NCBI GenBank assembly: GCA_039028155.1
Contig: JBCCIS010000014.1
Span: forward strand, 1 to 64,000
Direction: 5' to 3'
Length of the DNA: 64,000 nt
Origin: Pseudomonadota bacterium
GTDB taxonomy: Bacteria; Pseudomonadota; Alphaproteobacteria; SP197
Shown here: in pieces, positions 50,840 to 58,867 of the stretch
Position numbering within the stretch: position 1 is the stretch's first letter
Layout: the number at the start of each line of letters is the position of its first letter
Translations under genes and position numbers: made by a program
Notes under the pieces: generated by a model
Databases searched by the model: none
Seen by the model: only the letters and a program-made list of their open reading frames with translations
Told to the model about the DNA's origin: nothing

Positions 50840-52522
50840 TTAGCGGTGAATGGCGGCGAGTGTCTCGGCCGAATGAGCGAGCGCCAGGGCGCGCTCGGCG
50901 TCGGATGCCACCTGGAAGGCGCTGGCGACCGCGTCGTCCAGGCTGTCGTCGGCGGCGTTCTGGTCGCCGGCATCGGCCAGTTCAACGGCCAGATGAAGCT
51001 GCAGGAGCGAGCGGCGATAGGCCTGATTGACGTCGTCGAGGGCCCGGCGCGCGGCGAAGGCGAGCGGCGCGTTGTCGTCGGCCATGGCGAACAGGGTGCC
51101 GGCCTTCAGCGCGTCGTCCTCGATCAGTTCGGCGCTTTCCAGAGCGGCGGCGCTGTCACCGATCGCGGCCTGGCCCTGGGCGATGACCGAATAGGCCTCG
51201 TCCCGGCGGCGCTTGAAGGGGATCTCGCGGGCGGCATCCAGCGCTTCGTTCAGGATAGTCCGCGCGGCGGTGCCATCCTGACCGCTGGCGCTGGCGGCAA
51301 GCGCCAGGCTGCGGTACTCGGCCGGCACGATGGCGGCGGAGACCTGATGGGCGCTGGCGTAGTCGCCATGATCGACCAGGTAGCGGACCAGGGCCAGCTC
51401 GGCCAACGCGCGGTGATCGGGGGTGCGAATGGCCACGGTCAACTGCCGCGCCGTCTCAAGCCGATCAACCATCAGCAGGGTCGTGACGATCTGCGGCGTG
51501 ATGCGGTCGCGCGCCTCGACCTCGGTGACGGCAAGGGTCGCCGCGGAGGCGCGCTCCAGTACAGCCTGGGCATCGTCGGTCCGGTCGACCGCGTGCAGCA
51601 TCTGGGAGAACTCGATCAGGCGCCACGGGTTGATCGCGGCACCTTCGTCGCTCTCGATTGTCGCCCGGGCCTCGGCAACGGCGCGGTTGACGACTGCCGG
51701 CTCGCCGGCTTCGTGCGCGGCGCGGGCGACGGCGTCCAGCCCGGCGATCTTGATGCGCACGATCGGCACGACGTCGATCAGTTCCAGCGCTTCGTCGTAT
51801 CGGCCTTGGTTGCTGAGGCCCATCGCGAGCACATCGAGGGCGCTGATGATGTAACGGGGATCGCGGATGCGGCGCAGGGTCTGGCGCGCTGCCTCGACCT
51901 GACCCATGGCGATCTGAACTTCGGCAATCTGCAGGAACGCGAAACTGCGTCGCTCGACATCGTTCATCTCGCGGGCAGCGGCGATGGCGTGATCCAGCAG
52001 GCAGGCGGTTGTCGGCTCGTTGGCGCAGTTTTCTTCGGCAACGCTGTCCAGGAACGGGCCGCCCAGGACCGGTGAAAGCAGATCCTGGGTCGCTTCGCTG
52101 GCCGCCAGCACCTCGCGGGCATCGTCGATCTGCTCGACACGATTGTCTTCAAGATGGTCCAGAAGCGCCTGGGCCTTATCCTGCTGACTATAGAGATGAT
52201 CCAGCAGTTCGCGGCTCGGCAGGCCGTCCACCGGCCAGCCGCTTGCCAGCTGCACTTCGCTGATTGCCTGGTTGGTCATCGGGCCCAGGATGCCGTCAAC
52301 CGGACCGGCGTAGAAACCCAGGCGGCGCAGTTCGTCCTGCAGATCGCGCACCAGGCCGTCGGCCTGGGCCTGACCTTGCTCGATACCGCTTGAAATGGCG
52401 TGTGCGGGGCCCGTGGCCGTAAAGGCCAGGCCGACCGCAAGCAAACATGCCCCGGCGAGCCTTCCGCAGGTCTGGCCAATCTGGCTAGGGGCGCGGCTCG
52501 ATGGGTCGTTTGGGAACGTCAT
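50840..52522 (-). CDS. secreted protein with peptidoglycan-binding and helical repeat domains
   Basis: A 560-residue protein. A signal peptide (about residues 18-43, ending AHA) is followed by a peptidoglycan-binding_1 domain (LVRDLQDELRRLGFYAGPVDGILGPMTNQAI, about residues 57-88, with the GPVDGIxGPxT motif). Residues 130-560 are helical, mostly tetratricopeptide-like repeats (RSFAFLQIAEVQIAMGQVEAARQTL; RYIISALDVLAMGLSNQGRYDEAL). It should lie in the periplasm bound to the wall and hold protein partners. The exact role is unknown. Transcribed alone. Confidence 0.8.
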   Translation of the reverse strand: MTFPNDPSSRAPSQIGQTCGRLAGACLLAVGLAFTATGPAHAISSGIEQGQAQADGLVRDLQDELRRLGFYAGPVDGILGPMTNQAISEVQLASGWPVDGLPSRELLDHLYSQQDKAQALLDHLEDNRVEQIDDAREVLAASEATQDLLSPVLGGPFLDSVAEENCANEPTTACLLDHAIAAAREMNDVERRSFAFLQIAEVQIAMGQVEAARQTLRRIRDPRYIISALDVLAMGLSNQGRYDEALELIDVVPIVRIKIAGLDAVARAAHEAGEPAVVNRAVAEARATIESDEGAAINPWRLIEFSQMLHAVDRTDDAQAVLERASAATLAVTEVEARDRITPQIVTTLLMVDRLETARQLTVAIRTPDHRALAELALVRYLVDHGDYASAHQVSAAIVPAEYRSLALAASASGQDGTAARTILNEALDAAREIPFKRRRDEAYSVIAQGQAAIGDSAAALESAELIEDDALKAGTLFAMADDNAPLAFAARRALDDVNQAYRRSLLQLHLAVELADAGDQNAADDSLDDAVASAFQVASDAERALALAHSAETLAAIHR

Positions 52523-52710
52523 GTTTGTTATGTCGACCTTTGCTTGTCGCTGTTAGGTCAAGTAACCGTCAGCGAGATAAGCGGGCAATTTCAGTGGCAT
52601 CGGTTGTGATCTTCTAAGGCCCTGATGTCAATGGATCTATCGAGATAGGGTATGCTTGTCGTGATGGCGCGCACATCTTGTGGATAAAATCACAGCTTTA
52701 AGGGGAGTTC

Positions 52711-53856
52711 ATGAACGTTCATTCAGGTGACCGGACTGGCGAATTGGTTAACGCGGCGCGCCGTTTCGCCGCCGACCACGTGGTCGAGGCGGCCGCGGAT
52801 TGGGAGCGCGAGCGGCGCATGCCGGCCGAGCTCTTCAAGACCGCGGCCGAAGCGGGTCTCCTGGGCCTGATGGTGCCTCCGGAGGCTGGCGGCCATGGCC
52901 TCGGCCTCAAACAGACCGCGGCGATCGACGAGGTTCTGGCCGGCGCCGACATGGCGCTGGCCTTCGCGTTCAAGGTCCACGGCAACCTCGCCGGAAACCT
53001 GGCCCGCAACGGCTCACCGGCCCAGATCGAGCGTTACCTGAAGGCCATGCTGACGGGTGAGGTGATCGGCGCCTTTCTGCTGACCGAGCCCCGGGGCGGC
53101 AGCGATGCCACCGCGATCACCACGCGTGCCCGGCCCGATGGCGACGGCTGGGTGTTGGACGGCGAGAAAGCCTGGGTTTCCAATGGTGCCGTCGCCGGTG
53201 TCATGCTGGTTTTCGCCCAGACCGACCCGGCGAAGGGCTGGCGCGGCATCGCGGGCTTCCTGGTTGACGCCGACACGCCCGGCATCAAACGGCAGCCCGC
53301 CTATCATATGCTGAGCGGCCACGCACTCGGCACCTGTGGTGTGACGTTCGAAGGCGTGCAACTCAGCCGCGACGCCATGCTCCTGGAGCCCGAGGCCGCG
53401 TTCAAAGGCGCCATGGGCGGCATCGACATCGCGCGCATCGGCGTTGGCGCCATGGCCGCCGGCATGATGGCGGCAAGTCTGGACGCGGCTCTTGCCCACA
53501 CCCGCGAACGCGCGGCGTTTGGTCAGACGATCGCCGATTTCCAGGGCGTGCAATGGCAGCTTGCCGAGGCGGCGACGGACCTGGAGGCCACGCGCCTCCT
53601 GACCGGCCACGCGGCGGATCTGTTCGATGCCGGCGAGAACGCGACGGTCGCTGCGGCGCATGCCAAGAAGTTCGGCAGCCGGGCGGCGGTGCGGACGATT
53701 TCCAAGCTGACGCAGATCATGGGCGCTATCGGCTTCCGCCACGATGCCGGTCATCCGCTGGCGCGTCATCTGGCGAGCGCCAAGATGGCCGAGTGGCTCG
53801 ACGGCGCCAATGAGATCCAGAACCTCGTCATCGCACGCTCGCTGCTGCGGGACTGA
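52711..53856 (+). CDS. acyl-CoA dehydrogenase
   Basis: A 381-residue flavoprotein with AAGGGGAG before the ATG. LGLMVPPEAGGHGLGL is the N-terminal helical domain, FLLTEPRGGSDATAITTRA is the flavin/substrate middle-domain signature, GEKAWVSNGAVAGV a beta-strand segment, and the C-terminal helical domain has QIMGAIGFRHDAGHPLARHLASAKMAEWLDGANEIQ, where the position of the catalytic Glu is WLDGANEIQ. It oxidises acyl-CoA to the enoyl-CoA and passes electrons to ETF. The exact chain specificity is unknown. Expressed alone. Confidence 0.93.
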   Translation: MNVHSGDRTGELVNAARRFAADHVVEAAADWERERRMPAELFKTAAEAGLLGLMVPPEAGGHGLGLKQTAAIDEVLAGADMALAFAFKVHGNLAGNLARNGSPAQIERYLKAMLTGEVIGAFLLTEPRGGSDATAITTRARPDGDGWVLDGEKAWVSNGAVAGVMLVFAQTDPAKGWRGIAGFLVDADTPGIKRQPAYHMLSGHALGTCGVTFEGVQLSRDAMLLEPEAAFKGAMGGIDIARIGVGAMAAGMMAASLDAALAHTRERAAFGQTIADFQGVQWQLAEAATDLEATRLLTGHAADLFDAGENATVAAAHAKKFGSRAAVRTISKLTQIMGAIGFRHDAGHPLARHLASAKMAEWLDGANEIQNLVIARSLLRD

Positions 53857-53900
53857 TCAGACGGATGGGAGCAGGCGTCTCCGCTAGCCTGTTGCTCGTC

Positions 53901-54494
53901 TCAGGCCATACAGGCCCTTAGATCCGCGATGATGGCTCTCGATTGCCGGCATTCGATCAGACCGTTGCGGCAGATGAACTGAAGCGGCTCGTCCCCAGGA
54001 GAAGGAGCTCCGCCCTCGATCGTGATCGCGCTCAAGCCGCCGGCCGCGCCGACGCCTGTGCGCACCAGACAGTCGAGTTTGTTGTCCAGGATCAAGGCCA
54101 GGTCCGACGTGCTGCGGTTGTCACTGACGAAGTTGTCGAGTGCAGATGAGTGGCGTGGCCATCTCTTGGGCAGCATGCCGGCGGCTTTAGGGCACAGGCC
54201 GAGTAAGAACTTTCTGGCATTGAGGTCCGGCGCGATCGCTTCAGTCGCTTCGGTCAGGTCCTCTAGGGCGCGTGAGATCCTGGGGTGATAGGCCTCGCCT
54301 TCCTCCGTCAGCAGGAGCCCGTGAGGCAAGCGGCGAAACAGCGCGATGCCGAGTGACGTCTCCAGCTTCTTGACTTGCTGGCTCACCGCACCCGCGGTCA
54401 CGCCAAGTTCGTTCGCCGCAAGCTTAAAACTCAGGTTCCGGGCCGCCGCTTCAAAGGCGCGCAATCCGTTCAGTGGGGGGATTCTGTACGTCAT
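53901..54494 (-). CDS. short LysR family regulator (GcvA-like), effector domain incomplete
   Basis: A 197-residue protein. Residues 1-65 are a full GcvA-type helix-turn-helix (PPLNGLRAFEAAARNLSFKLAANELGVTAGAVSQQVKKLE). About 130 residues follow in place of the usual 220; the first effector segment (NKLDCLVRTGVGAAGGLSAI) is recognisable, then the sequence ends. Full-length members have about 300 residues, so a deletion of roughly 100 residues, or a naturally compact regulator, must be considered. It is divergent from the ATC-hydrolase gene, the likely target. Confidence 0.8.
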   Translation of the reverse strand: MTYRIPPLNGLRAFEAAARNLSFKLAANELGVTAGAVSQQVKKLETSLGIALFRRLPHGLLLTEEGEAYHPRISRALEDLTEATEAIAPDLNARKFLLGLCPKAAGMLPKRWPRHSSALDNFVSDNRSTSDLALILDNKLDCLVRTGVGAAGGLSAITIEGGAPSPGDEPLQFICRNGLIECRQSRAIIADLRACMA

Positions 54495-54642
54495 TGTTTC
54501 CTCGGCGCGGAAAACAGCATGCTTAGGAGTGGCGCTCGACTCAGTTTTTCTAAGCCTGGGCGAGAGATCTTCTGATTTGCTCGGTGTCCGGAGAGGCTTT
54601 CAGTCTTCCCGCTCCCAATCGGTCTAGCTCGGAGCGGCCCAT

Positions 54643-55140
54643 ATGGTCAAAGAACAAGCCAATCGGAATCCCAACCCCCTCGTTTACAACGCCATCAAAG
54701 ACCGCGGCAGGATGTATCTGACGGTTTTTCGTGAACTCAAAGAGCGTTATGGCGAAGACGAAGCCATCAGCGTGATGCGCGCCGCGAGCTATGCCTACGG
54801 CAAGCCGATTGGCGAAGCGCTGGCGTGTTTCGCGCCGCGTGACTTTGCCGGCATGGCCGAGGGCTTCGCTAGATCCCCCGACGACGGCGCGACGTTCTTG
54901 CCCGATGTAAGGCGCCTCGACGACACCTGCCTGGAGGTTCAGATGATGAGCTGTCCGATCAAGGACGCCTGGGTCGAGGCCGGCTGCAGCGACGCTGAAA
55001 TCGGCACGCTCCTGCATTGCGCCTCGGCGCTCGACGAAGCCACGTTGGAGACGGCGGGTTTTGCCTATGAGATCGAGTTGTGGTCGCCCGGCAAGGAAGG
55101 TTGCTGCCTGACCAGGATCACCGAGAAAACCGGCACCTGA
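54643..55140 (+). CDS. L-2-amino-thiazoline-4-carboxylic acid hydrolase family protein
   Basis: A 165-residue protein with GGAG upstream. NAIKDRGRMYLTVFRELKERYGEDEAISVMRAASYAYG is the N-terminal helix pair; RLDDTCLEVQMMSCPIKDAWVEAGCSDAEIGTLLHCASALDEA is the conserved ATC-hydrolase core with Cys (SCPIKDAW, LLHCA), and ending GKEGCCLTRI. The family converts 2-amino-thiazoline-4-carboxylate to S-carbamoyl-cysteine in cysteine synthesis, but most members are uncharacterised. It is divergent from the short LysR gene. Confidence 0.82.
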   Translation: MVKEQANRNPNPLVYNAIKDRGRMYLTVFRELKERYGEDEAISVMRAASYAYGKPIGEALACFAPRDFAGMAEGFARSPDDGATFLPDVRRLDDTCLEVQMMSCPIKDAWVEAGCSDAEIGTLLHCASALDEATLETAGFAYEIELWSPGKEGCCLTRITEKTGT

Positions 55141-55159
55141 AACACTGCCCTGGGGATAG

Positions 55160-55735
55160 TTGACTGGACAACGATGCGTCGGACCATCACCTTCACGAGC
55201 GATGACGCAGCGTGTCCGTGGCGGCTCTCTTCTGGGCCGCGTTGAAGAAGTCGCAGCCCATTGGGGCGTTCTCGAGCAGTTGGCGCGGGCCAACCGCTAC
55301 GGTGCGGCCTATGAAGCCTGCCTGGCGTCGCGCGTTGAAATCTCCGCGCGTGGCAAGCTCTGTGCCGGCAAGGCCTATACGTCTGAAAAGCGCATCGTTC
55401 TGCACCGCGATCTGTTGCCGGCGGGACGCGAGAGCGATCGCGACGCGACGTTCCTGCACGAATGCGCGCACATCCTGGCGGACCTTCACTACGGCAAATC
55501 GTGCAAGCACGGACCGTTGTGGCGCGCCACCATGGTCATGATCGGCGAGCTACCGGTCGTGCATCACGACATCCCCTATCTGTCGCGCGAGAGCCAGGCC
55601 TCTGTCATCTGGCGCTGCGTTGCCTGCGGCGAGCTCTATCACTTCGTTCGCAAGCCGCGCCGGCGCATCCAAGACTGCCGCTGCAGCACCTGCGGCGAAG
55701 AACGCGGCGTGCTGGAGCGCGTGCCTGTCGACTAG
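55160..55735 (+). CDS. SprT-like zinc metalloprotein
   Basis: About 191 residues from a TTG at 55160 (an ATG at 55202 would drop 14). RVEEVAAHWGVLEQLARANRY and VEISARGKLCAGKAYTSEKRIVLHRDLL lead to FLHECAHILADLHYG, the zinc-protease motif (His100, Glu101, His104), with a third His in CKHGPLW. A C-terminal zinc ribbon has WRCVACGELYHF and DCRCSTCGE. This is the SprT/Spartan fold; in bacteria its targets are poorly defined. It lies 19 bases after the ATC-hydrolase gene. Confidence 0.85.
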   Translation: MTGQRCVGPSPSRAMTQRVRGGSLLGRVEEVAAHWGVLEQLARANRYGAAYEACLASRVEISARGKLCAGKAYTSEKRIVLHRDLLPAGRESDRDATFLHECAHILADLHYGKSCKHGPLWRATMVMIGELPVVHHDIPYLSRESQASVIWRCVACGELYHFVRKPRRRIQDCRCSTCGEERGVLERVPVD

Positions 55736-55744
55736 ACTGTCGGT

Positions 55745-56758
55745 TCAGCGAAACGGCGCCAGATTGTCCAGGAACTGTTGTGCGCAACGCTGCCAGGAAT
55801 AGGTCATCGCGTGGTCGCGGCAGGTTTCGCGGGGTATGGCGAGCGCCTCGGTAGCCGCGGTCTTCAGATCGTCATGCAGCACGCCCGCGCCTGAGCCGTC
55901 GACCACGTCGAGCGGGCCTGGCACCGGATAGGCCGCGACCGGCACGCCGGCCGCCATGGCTTCCAGCAGCACCAGGCCGAAGGTGTCGGTGCGGCTGGGG
56001 AAGACAAAGACGTCCGCGTCGGCATAGTGCCGGGCCAGTTCCTCGCCGTGTTTGGCGCCGGTGAAGACGACGTTGGGATGTTCGCCGGCCAGTTGCTTGC
56101 GTTGCGGGCCGTCGCCGACGACCACCTTGCTGCCCGGCAGATCGAGCGCCAGGAACGCGCCGATGTTCTTTTCCACCGCGACGCGCCCGACGTAGAGATG
56201 GATAGGGCGCGGTAAGGACGTCAGCGACGTCGTTTCGCTGATCAGTTCGCGCGGCCGGAACAGCTCGGTATCGACGCCGCGCGTCCAGTCCCTGATGTTG
56301 TCGAAGCCACGCGTCTCAAGGTCGCGCCGGATCGTCCGGGTCGCCACCATGATACCTTCGCCGGCGCCATGGAAGCGGCGCAGCAGGCGATAGAGCCAGC
56401 CCGGCGGGATGCCGCTGCGGGCATGGACGTATTCGGGGAAGCGGGTGTGGAACGACGTCGTGAATGGCTGGCCGCGACGCCGGCAGTAACCGCGCGCCGC
56501 CCAACCCAAAGGCCCTTCGGTGGCGATATGGATGGCGTCGGGCGCCGCCTCGTCGAGCCGTAGGCGCACGCCGCGGCCCGGCAGCACCGCCAGGCGGATC
56601 TCCGGATAGGTCGGGCAGGGCAGGTTGGTGAAGAGGTCGGGCGAGATGACGGTGACCGCGTGGTCCATCGTCTGGAGTTCCCGTTTAACGCGCGACAGCG
56701 TCCTGACGACGCCGTTCACTTGCGGGAACCAGGCGTCGGTCACGATGGCGATGCGCAT
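55745..56758 (-). CDS. GT4-family glycosyltransferase, Agt-like lipid glycosylation
   Basis: A 337-residue protein whose ATG overlaps the stop of the phosphoesterase gene. IAIVTDAWFPQVNGVVRTL is the N-terminal GT-B opening, FTTSFHTRFPEY and GVDTELFRP mid, YVGRVAVEKNIGAFL the start of the C-terminal half, and DTFGLVLLEAMAAGVPVAAY the nucleotide-sugar-binding ExxxxxxxE site. The pairing with a PlcP-like phosphoesterase and the length match Agt, which glycosylates diacylglycerol to replace phospholipids under phosphate limitation in alphaproteobacteria. Lipid substrate is inferred from the neighbour. Confidence 0.82.
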   Translation of the reverse strand: MRIAIVTDAWFPQVNGVVRTLSRVKRELQTMDHAVTVISPDLFTNLPCPTYPEIRLAVLPGRGVRLRLDEAAPDAIHIATEGPLGWAARGYCRRRGQPFTTSFHTRFPEYVHARSGIPPGWLYRLLRRFHGAGEGIMVATRTIRRDLETRGFDNIRDWTRGVDTELFRPRELISETTSLTSLPRPIHLYVGRVAVEKNIGAFLALDLPGSKVVVGDGPQRKQLAGEHPNVVFTGAKHGEELARHYADADVFVFPSRTDTFGLVLLEAMAAGVPVAAYPVPGPLDVVDGSGAGVLHDDLKTAATEALAIPRETCRDHAMTYSWQRCAQQFLDNLAPFR

Positions 56759-57570
56759 TAGCCGGGAACGGGGACGTTGGTTGTGCGGCGCATGCGCGGC
56801 GGTTTGGCGGAGACGTTTTGGGGCGTCGACCAGTGAATGATCTCCAGCCGGCCGTCTGAGTGTTCGACAAGGGCCGAGCAACTCTCCACCCAGTCGCCGT
56901 CGTTGCAGTAGAGTATGCCATCGATCTCGCGGATCTCAGCCTTATGGATGTGCCCGCAAACGACACCGTCGACATCGCGCCGGCGTGCTTCCTCGGCGAC
57001 CACATGTTCGAACCGGTCGACATACTTGACCGCGTTCTTCACCGTGTTCTTCAGATAGGCCGACAGCGACCAGTATCCGAAGCCCAGCCGGCGGCGCACC
57101 ACGTTGAACCAGATGTTGAGGGCGAGCACGGTGTTGTAGGCCCAGTCGCCGAACAGCGCCAGCCACTTGGCGTGTTTCACGACGCCGTCGAACTCGTCGC
57201 CGTGCAGCACCAGAAGACGCCGGCCGTCGGCCGTCGTATGGACGATCTCGCCGGCGACATGGACGCCGCCGAACTGATGGCCGGCATAGTCCCTCAGCGC
57301 TTCGTCGTGATTGCCGGGAATGTAGATGACCTTGGTGCCCTTGCGCGCCTTGCGCAAAAGCTTCTGCACCACGTCGTTATGGCTCTGCGCCCAGAACCAT
57401 GACTTCTTCAGGCGCCAGCCGTCGACGATGTCGCCGACGAGATAGAGATACTCCGATTCCGTGTGACGCAGGAAGTCCAGCAGCATCTCTGCCTGGCACC
57501 CCCGCGTTCCCAGATGAATGTCGGAAATCCAAATTGAACGGTACCGGCTTGGTGACCGATGGCCATGCAT
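56758..57570 (-). CDS. plcP: calcineurin-fold phosphoesterase, PlcP-like phospholipase C
   Basis: A 270-residue enzyme. SIWISDIHLGTRGCQAE (DxH), YLVGDIVDGWRLKKSW (GDxxD), IYIPGNHDEAL (GNHD), VLHGDEFDGVV and VVCGHIHKAEIRE are the metal ligands of the LpxH/UDP-2,3-diacylglucosamine hydrolase fold. Alphaproteobacterial proteins with this sequence and next to a GT4 gene are PlcP, which degrades phosphatidylcholine and phosphatidylethanolamine when phosphate is scarce. An LpxH-type role in lipid A is the alternative. Overlapping with the glycosyltransferase supports the PlcP-Agt pair. No convincing Pho box upstream. Confidence 0.83.
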   Translation of the reverse strand: MHGHRSPSRYRSIWISDIHLGTRGCQAEMLLDFLRHTESEYLYLVGDIVDGWRLKKSWFWAQSHNDVVQKLLRKARKGTKVIYIPGNHDEALRDYAGHQFGGVHVAGEIVHTTADGRRLLVLHGDEFDGVVKHAKWLALFGDWAYNTVLALNIWFNVVRRRLGFGYWSLSAYLKNTVKNAVKYVDRFEHVVAEEARRRDVDGVVCGHIHKAEIREIDGILYCNDGDWVESCSALVEHSDGRLEIIHWSTPQNVSAKPPRMRRTTNVPVPG

Positions 57571-57735
57571 ACCCCAAATCCGCCGCTTCCAGTTGCGAGA
57601 GGTCGACGCGTTGATCGCCGGGGGTCTAACAAGACTTGGTGTAAGATTTGCGAAAGCGGCACAATAGAAGTGCCTTTAAGACAGAAACTTCATCGAACGG
57701 TCACGCAACCGCAACATGGCGGGACGACGTGACGC

Positions 57736-58644
57736 TCAGACGGCCCGGGGCAGGGCCGTGCCGTTATCGGAGGATGTCACCTTGACCTCGACATTCATGC
57801 CCAGCAGATCACCGCGGTCACCGATGAAGGTGCCTTGAAGCGGCACCGCCTGTTCAGGCGTGCGCGCGACGCCAACGCGGAACAGGTTGGCGCCGCCGAC
57901 CATGCCGTTGGTCGGGTCGAACTCGACCCAGCCGGCGCCGGGCAGGTAGATCTGCGCCCACGCGTGTGTAGAGCCCGCGCCGCGCAGGCCCTGGTTCGCC
58001 CCGCCGTCAAGCGCGGGGTCATAGACATAGCCGGTGACGAAGCGCGCGGCGAGGCCCAGGCTGCGCGCGGCCTCCATCAAGAACACAGCGTAATCGCGAC
58101 AACTGCCGCTGCCCAGGTTCAGTGTCTCGATCGGCGTCTGCACCCCGTGCAGTTCGCGCACCTGATAGGTGAACTCGTCCTTGATCGCGTTGGTCATCGC
58201 GACCAGAACTTCCTGCGTCGAGCTTCGGCCGCCCGGATTCAGGAAGCGTTGCGCCCAGGCATCGATCAGTCGCTCCGGATCGAAGTAGTAGCGCTCCGTC
58301 GTGCGCGTGAGATCCGGAAGTTCCTCCGGCGGATAGGTAAAGGGCAGGAAACTGGCAAACGGCTCAATGGGAAACTCGGTGGTCTGAACGCCGTAGTGTT
58401 CCAGCTCGATCGTACTCTCGAACCGCAGCTCGTCGGCCATGTCGTCGAAATTGGCGATCGTGATCGAGTTGCCGAAGACGTCGTGATACCAGCGGATGCG
58501 GGCCGCCGGTGAGATCGAGAGCTCGGTGTGGATCAGACGCAGGTCGTGACTGTCACGCGGCCGGAACATCAGTCGATGCTCACCAAAGCTGACCGGCTTG
58601 GCGTAGCGATAGGTCGTCACGTGATGAATGGTCAAACGGCGCAT
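57736..58644 (-). CDS. transglutaminase-like cysteine peptidase
   Basis: A 302-residue protein. The N-terminal bacterial transglutaminase domain (LTIHHVTTYRYAKPVSFGEHRLMFRPRDSHD) comes first, then the catalytic triad: Cys in LGSGSCRDYAVFLMEAAR, His in GSTHAWAQIYLPG and Asp in VEFDPTNGMVGG. Family members are encoded with alpha-E and circularly permuted ATP-grasp proteins, found 1.5 kb away here. They may hydrolyse or ligate peptides; the substrate is not known. Transcribed alone on the minus strand. Confidence 0.88.
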   Translation of the reverse strand: MRRLTIHHVTTYRYAKPVSFGEHRLMFRPRDSHDLRLIHTELSISPAARIRWYHDVFGNSITIANFDDMADELRFESTIELEHYGVQTTEFPIEPFASFLPFTYPPEELPDLTRTTERYYFDPERLIDAWAQRFLNPGGRSSTQEVLVAMTNAIKDEFTYQVRELHGVQTPIETLNLGSGSCRDYAVFLMEAARSLGLAARFVTGYVYDPALDGGANQGLRGAGSTHAWAQIYLPGAGWVEFDPTNGMVGGANLFRVGVARTPEQAVPLQGTFIGDRGDLLGMNVEVKVTSSDNGTALPRAV

Positions 58645-58867
58645 CAGGGCTCAATCGACGACGGCAAGGTGAAATCGTCAGGGCCGGCCTTTCCGCCGGC
58701 GCGCGGGATCATAGGCGGCTCGGGCCGCATTTGCCAATCGCTTGGCTGGTAGCTGGCTACCCCGGGAAAACAGTCAATTCTGGCCTGCTGAACACCCTCC
58801 TTTGGGGGAGGCGAATCTATGTTATACTACTATGGGTTGGATTGATTGCGCCTGGTTTGGAGCCGAT

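Noticed and set aside
57571-57720. Pho box upstream of the PlcP-like gene
   Set aside because: Only one seven-base half-site (CTGTCTT) resembles the consensus; the second half does not match.
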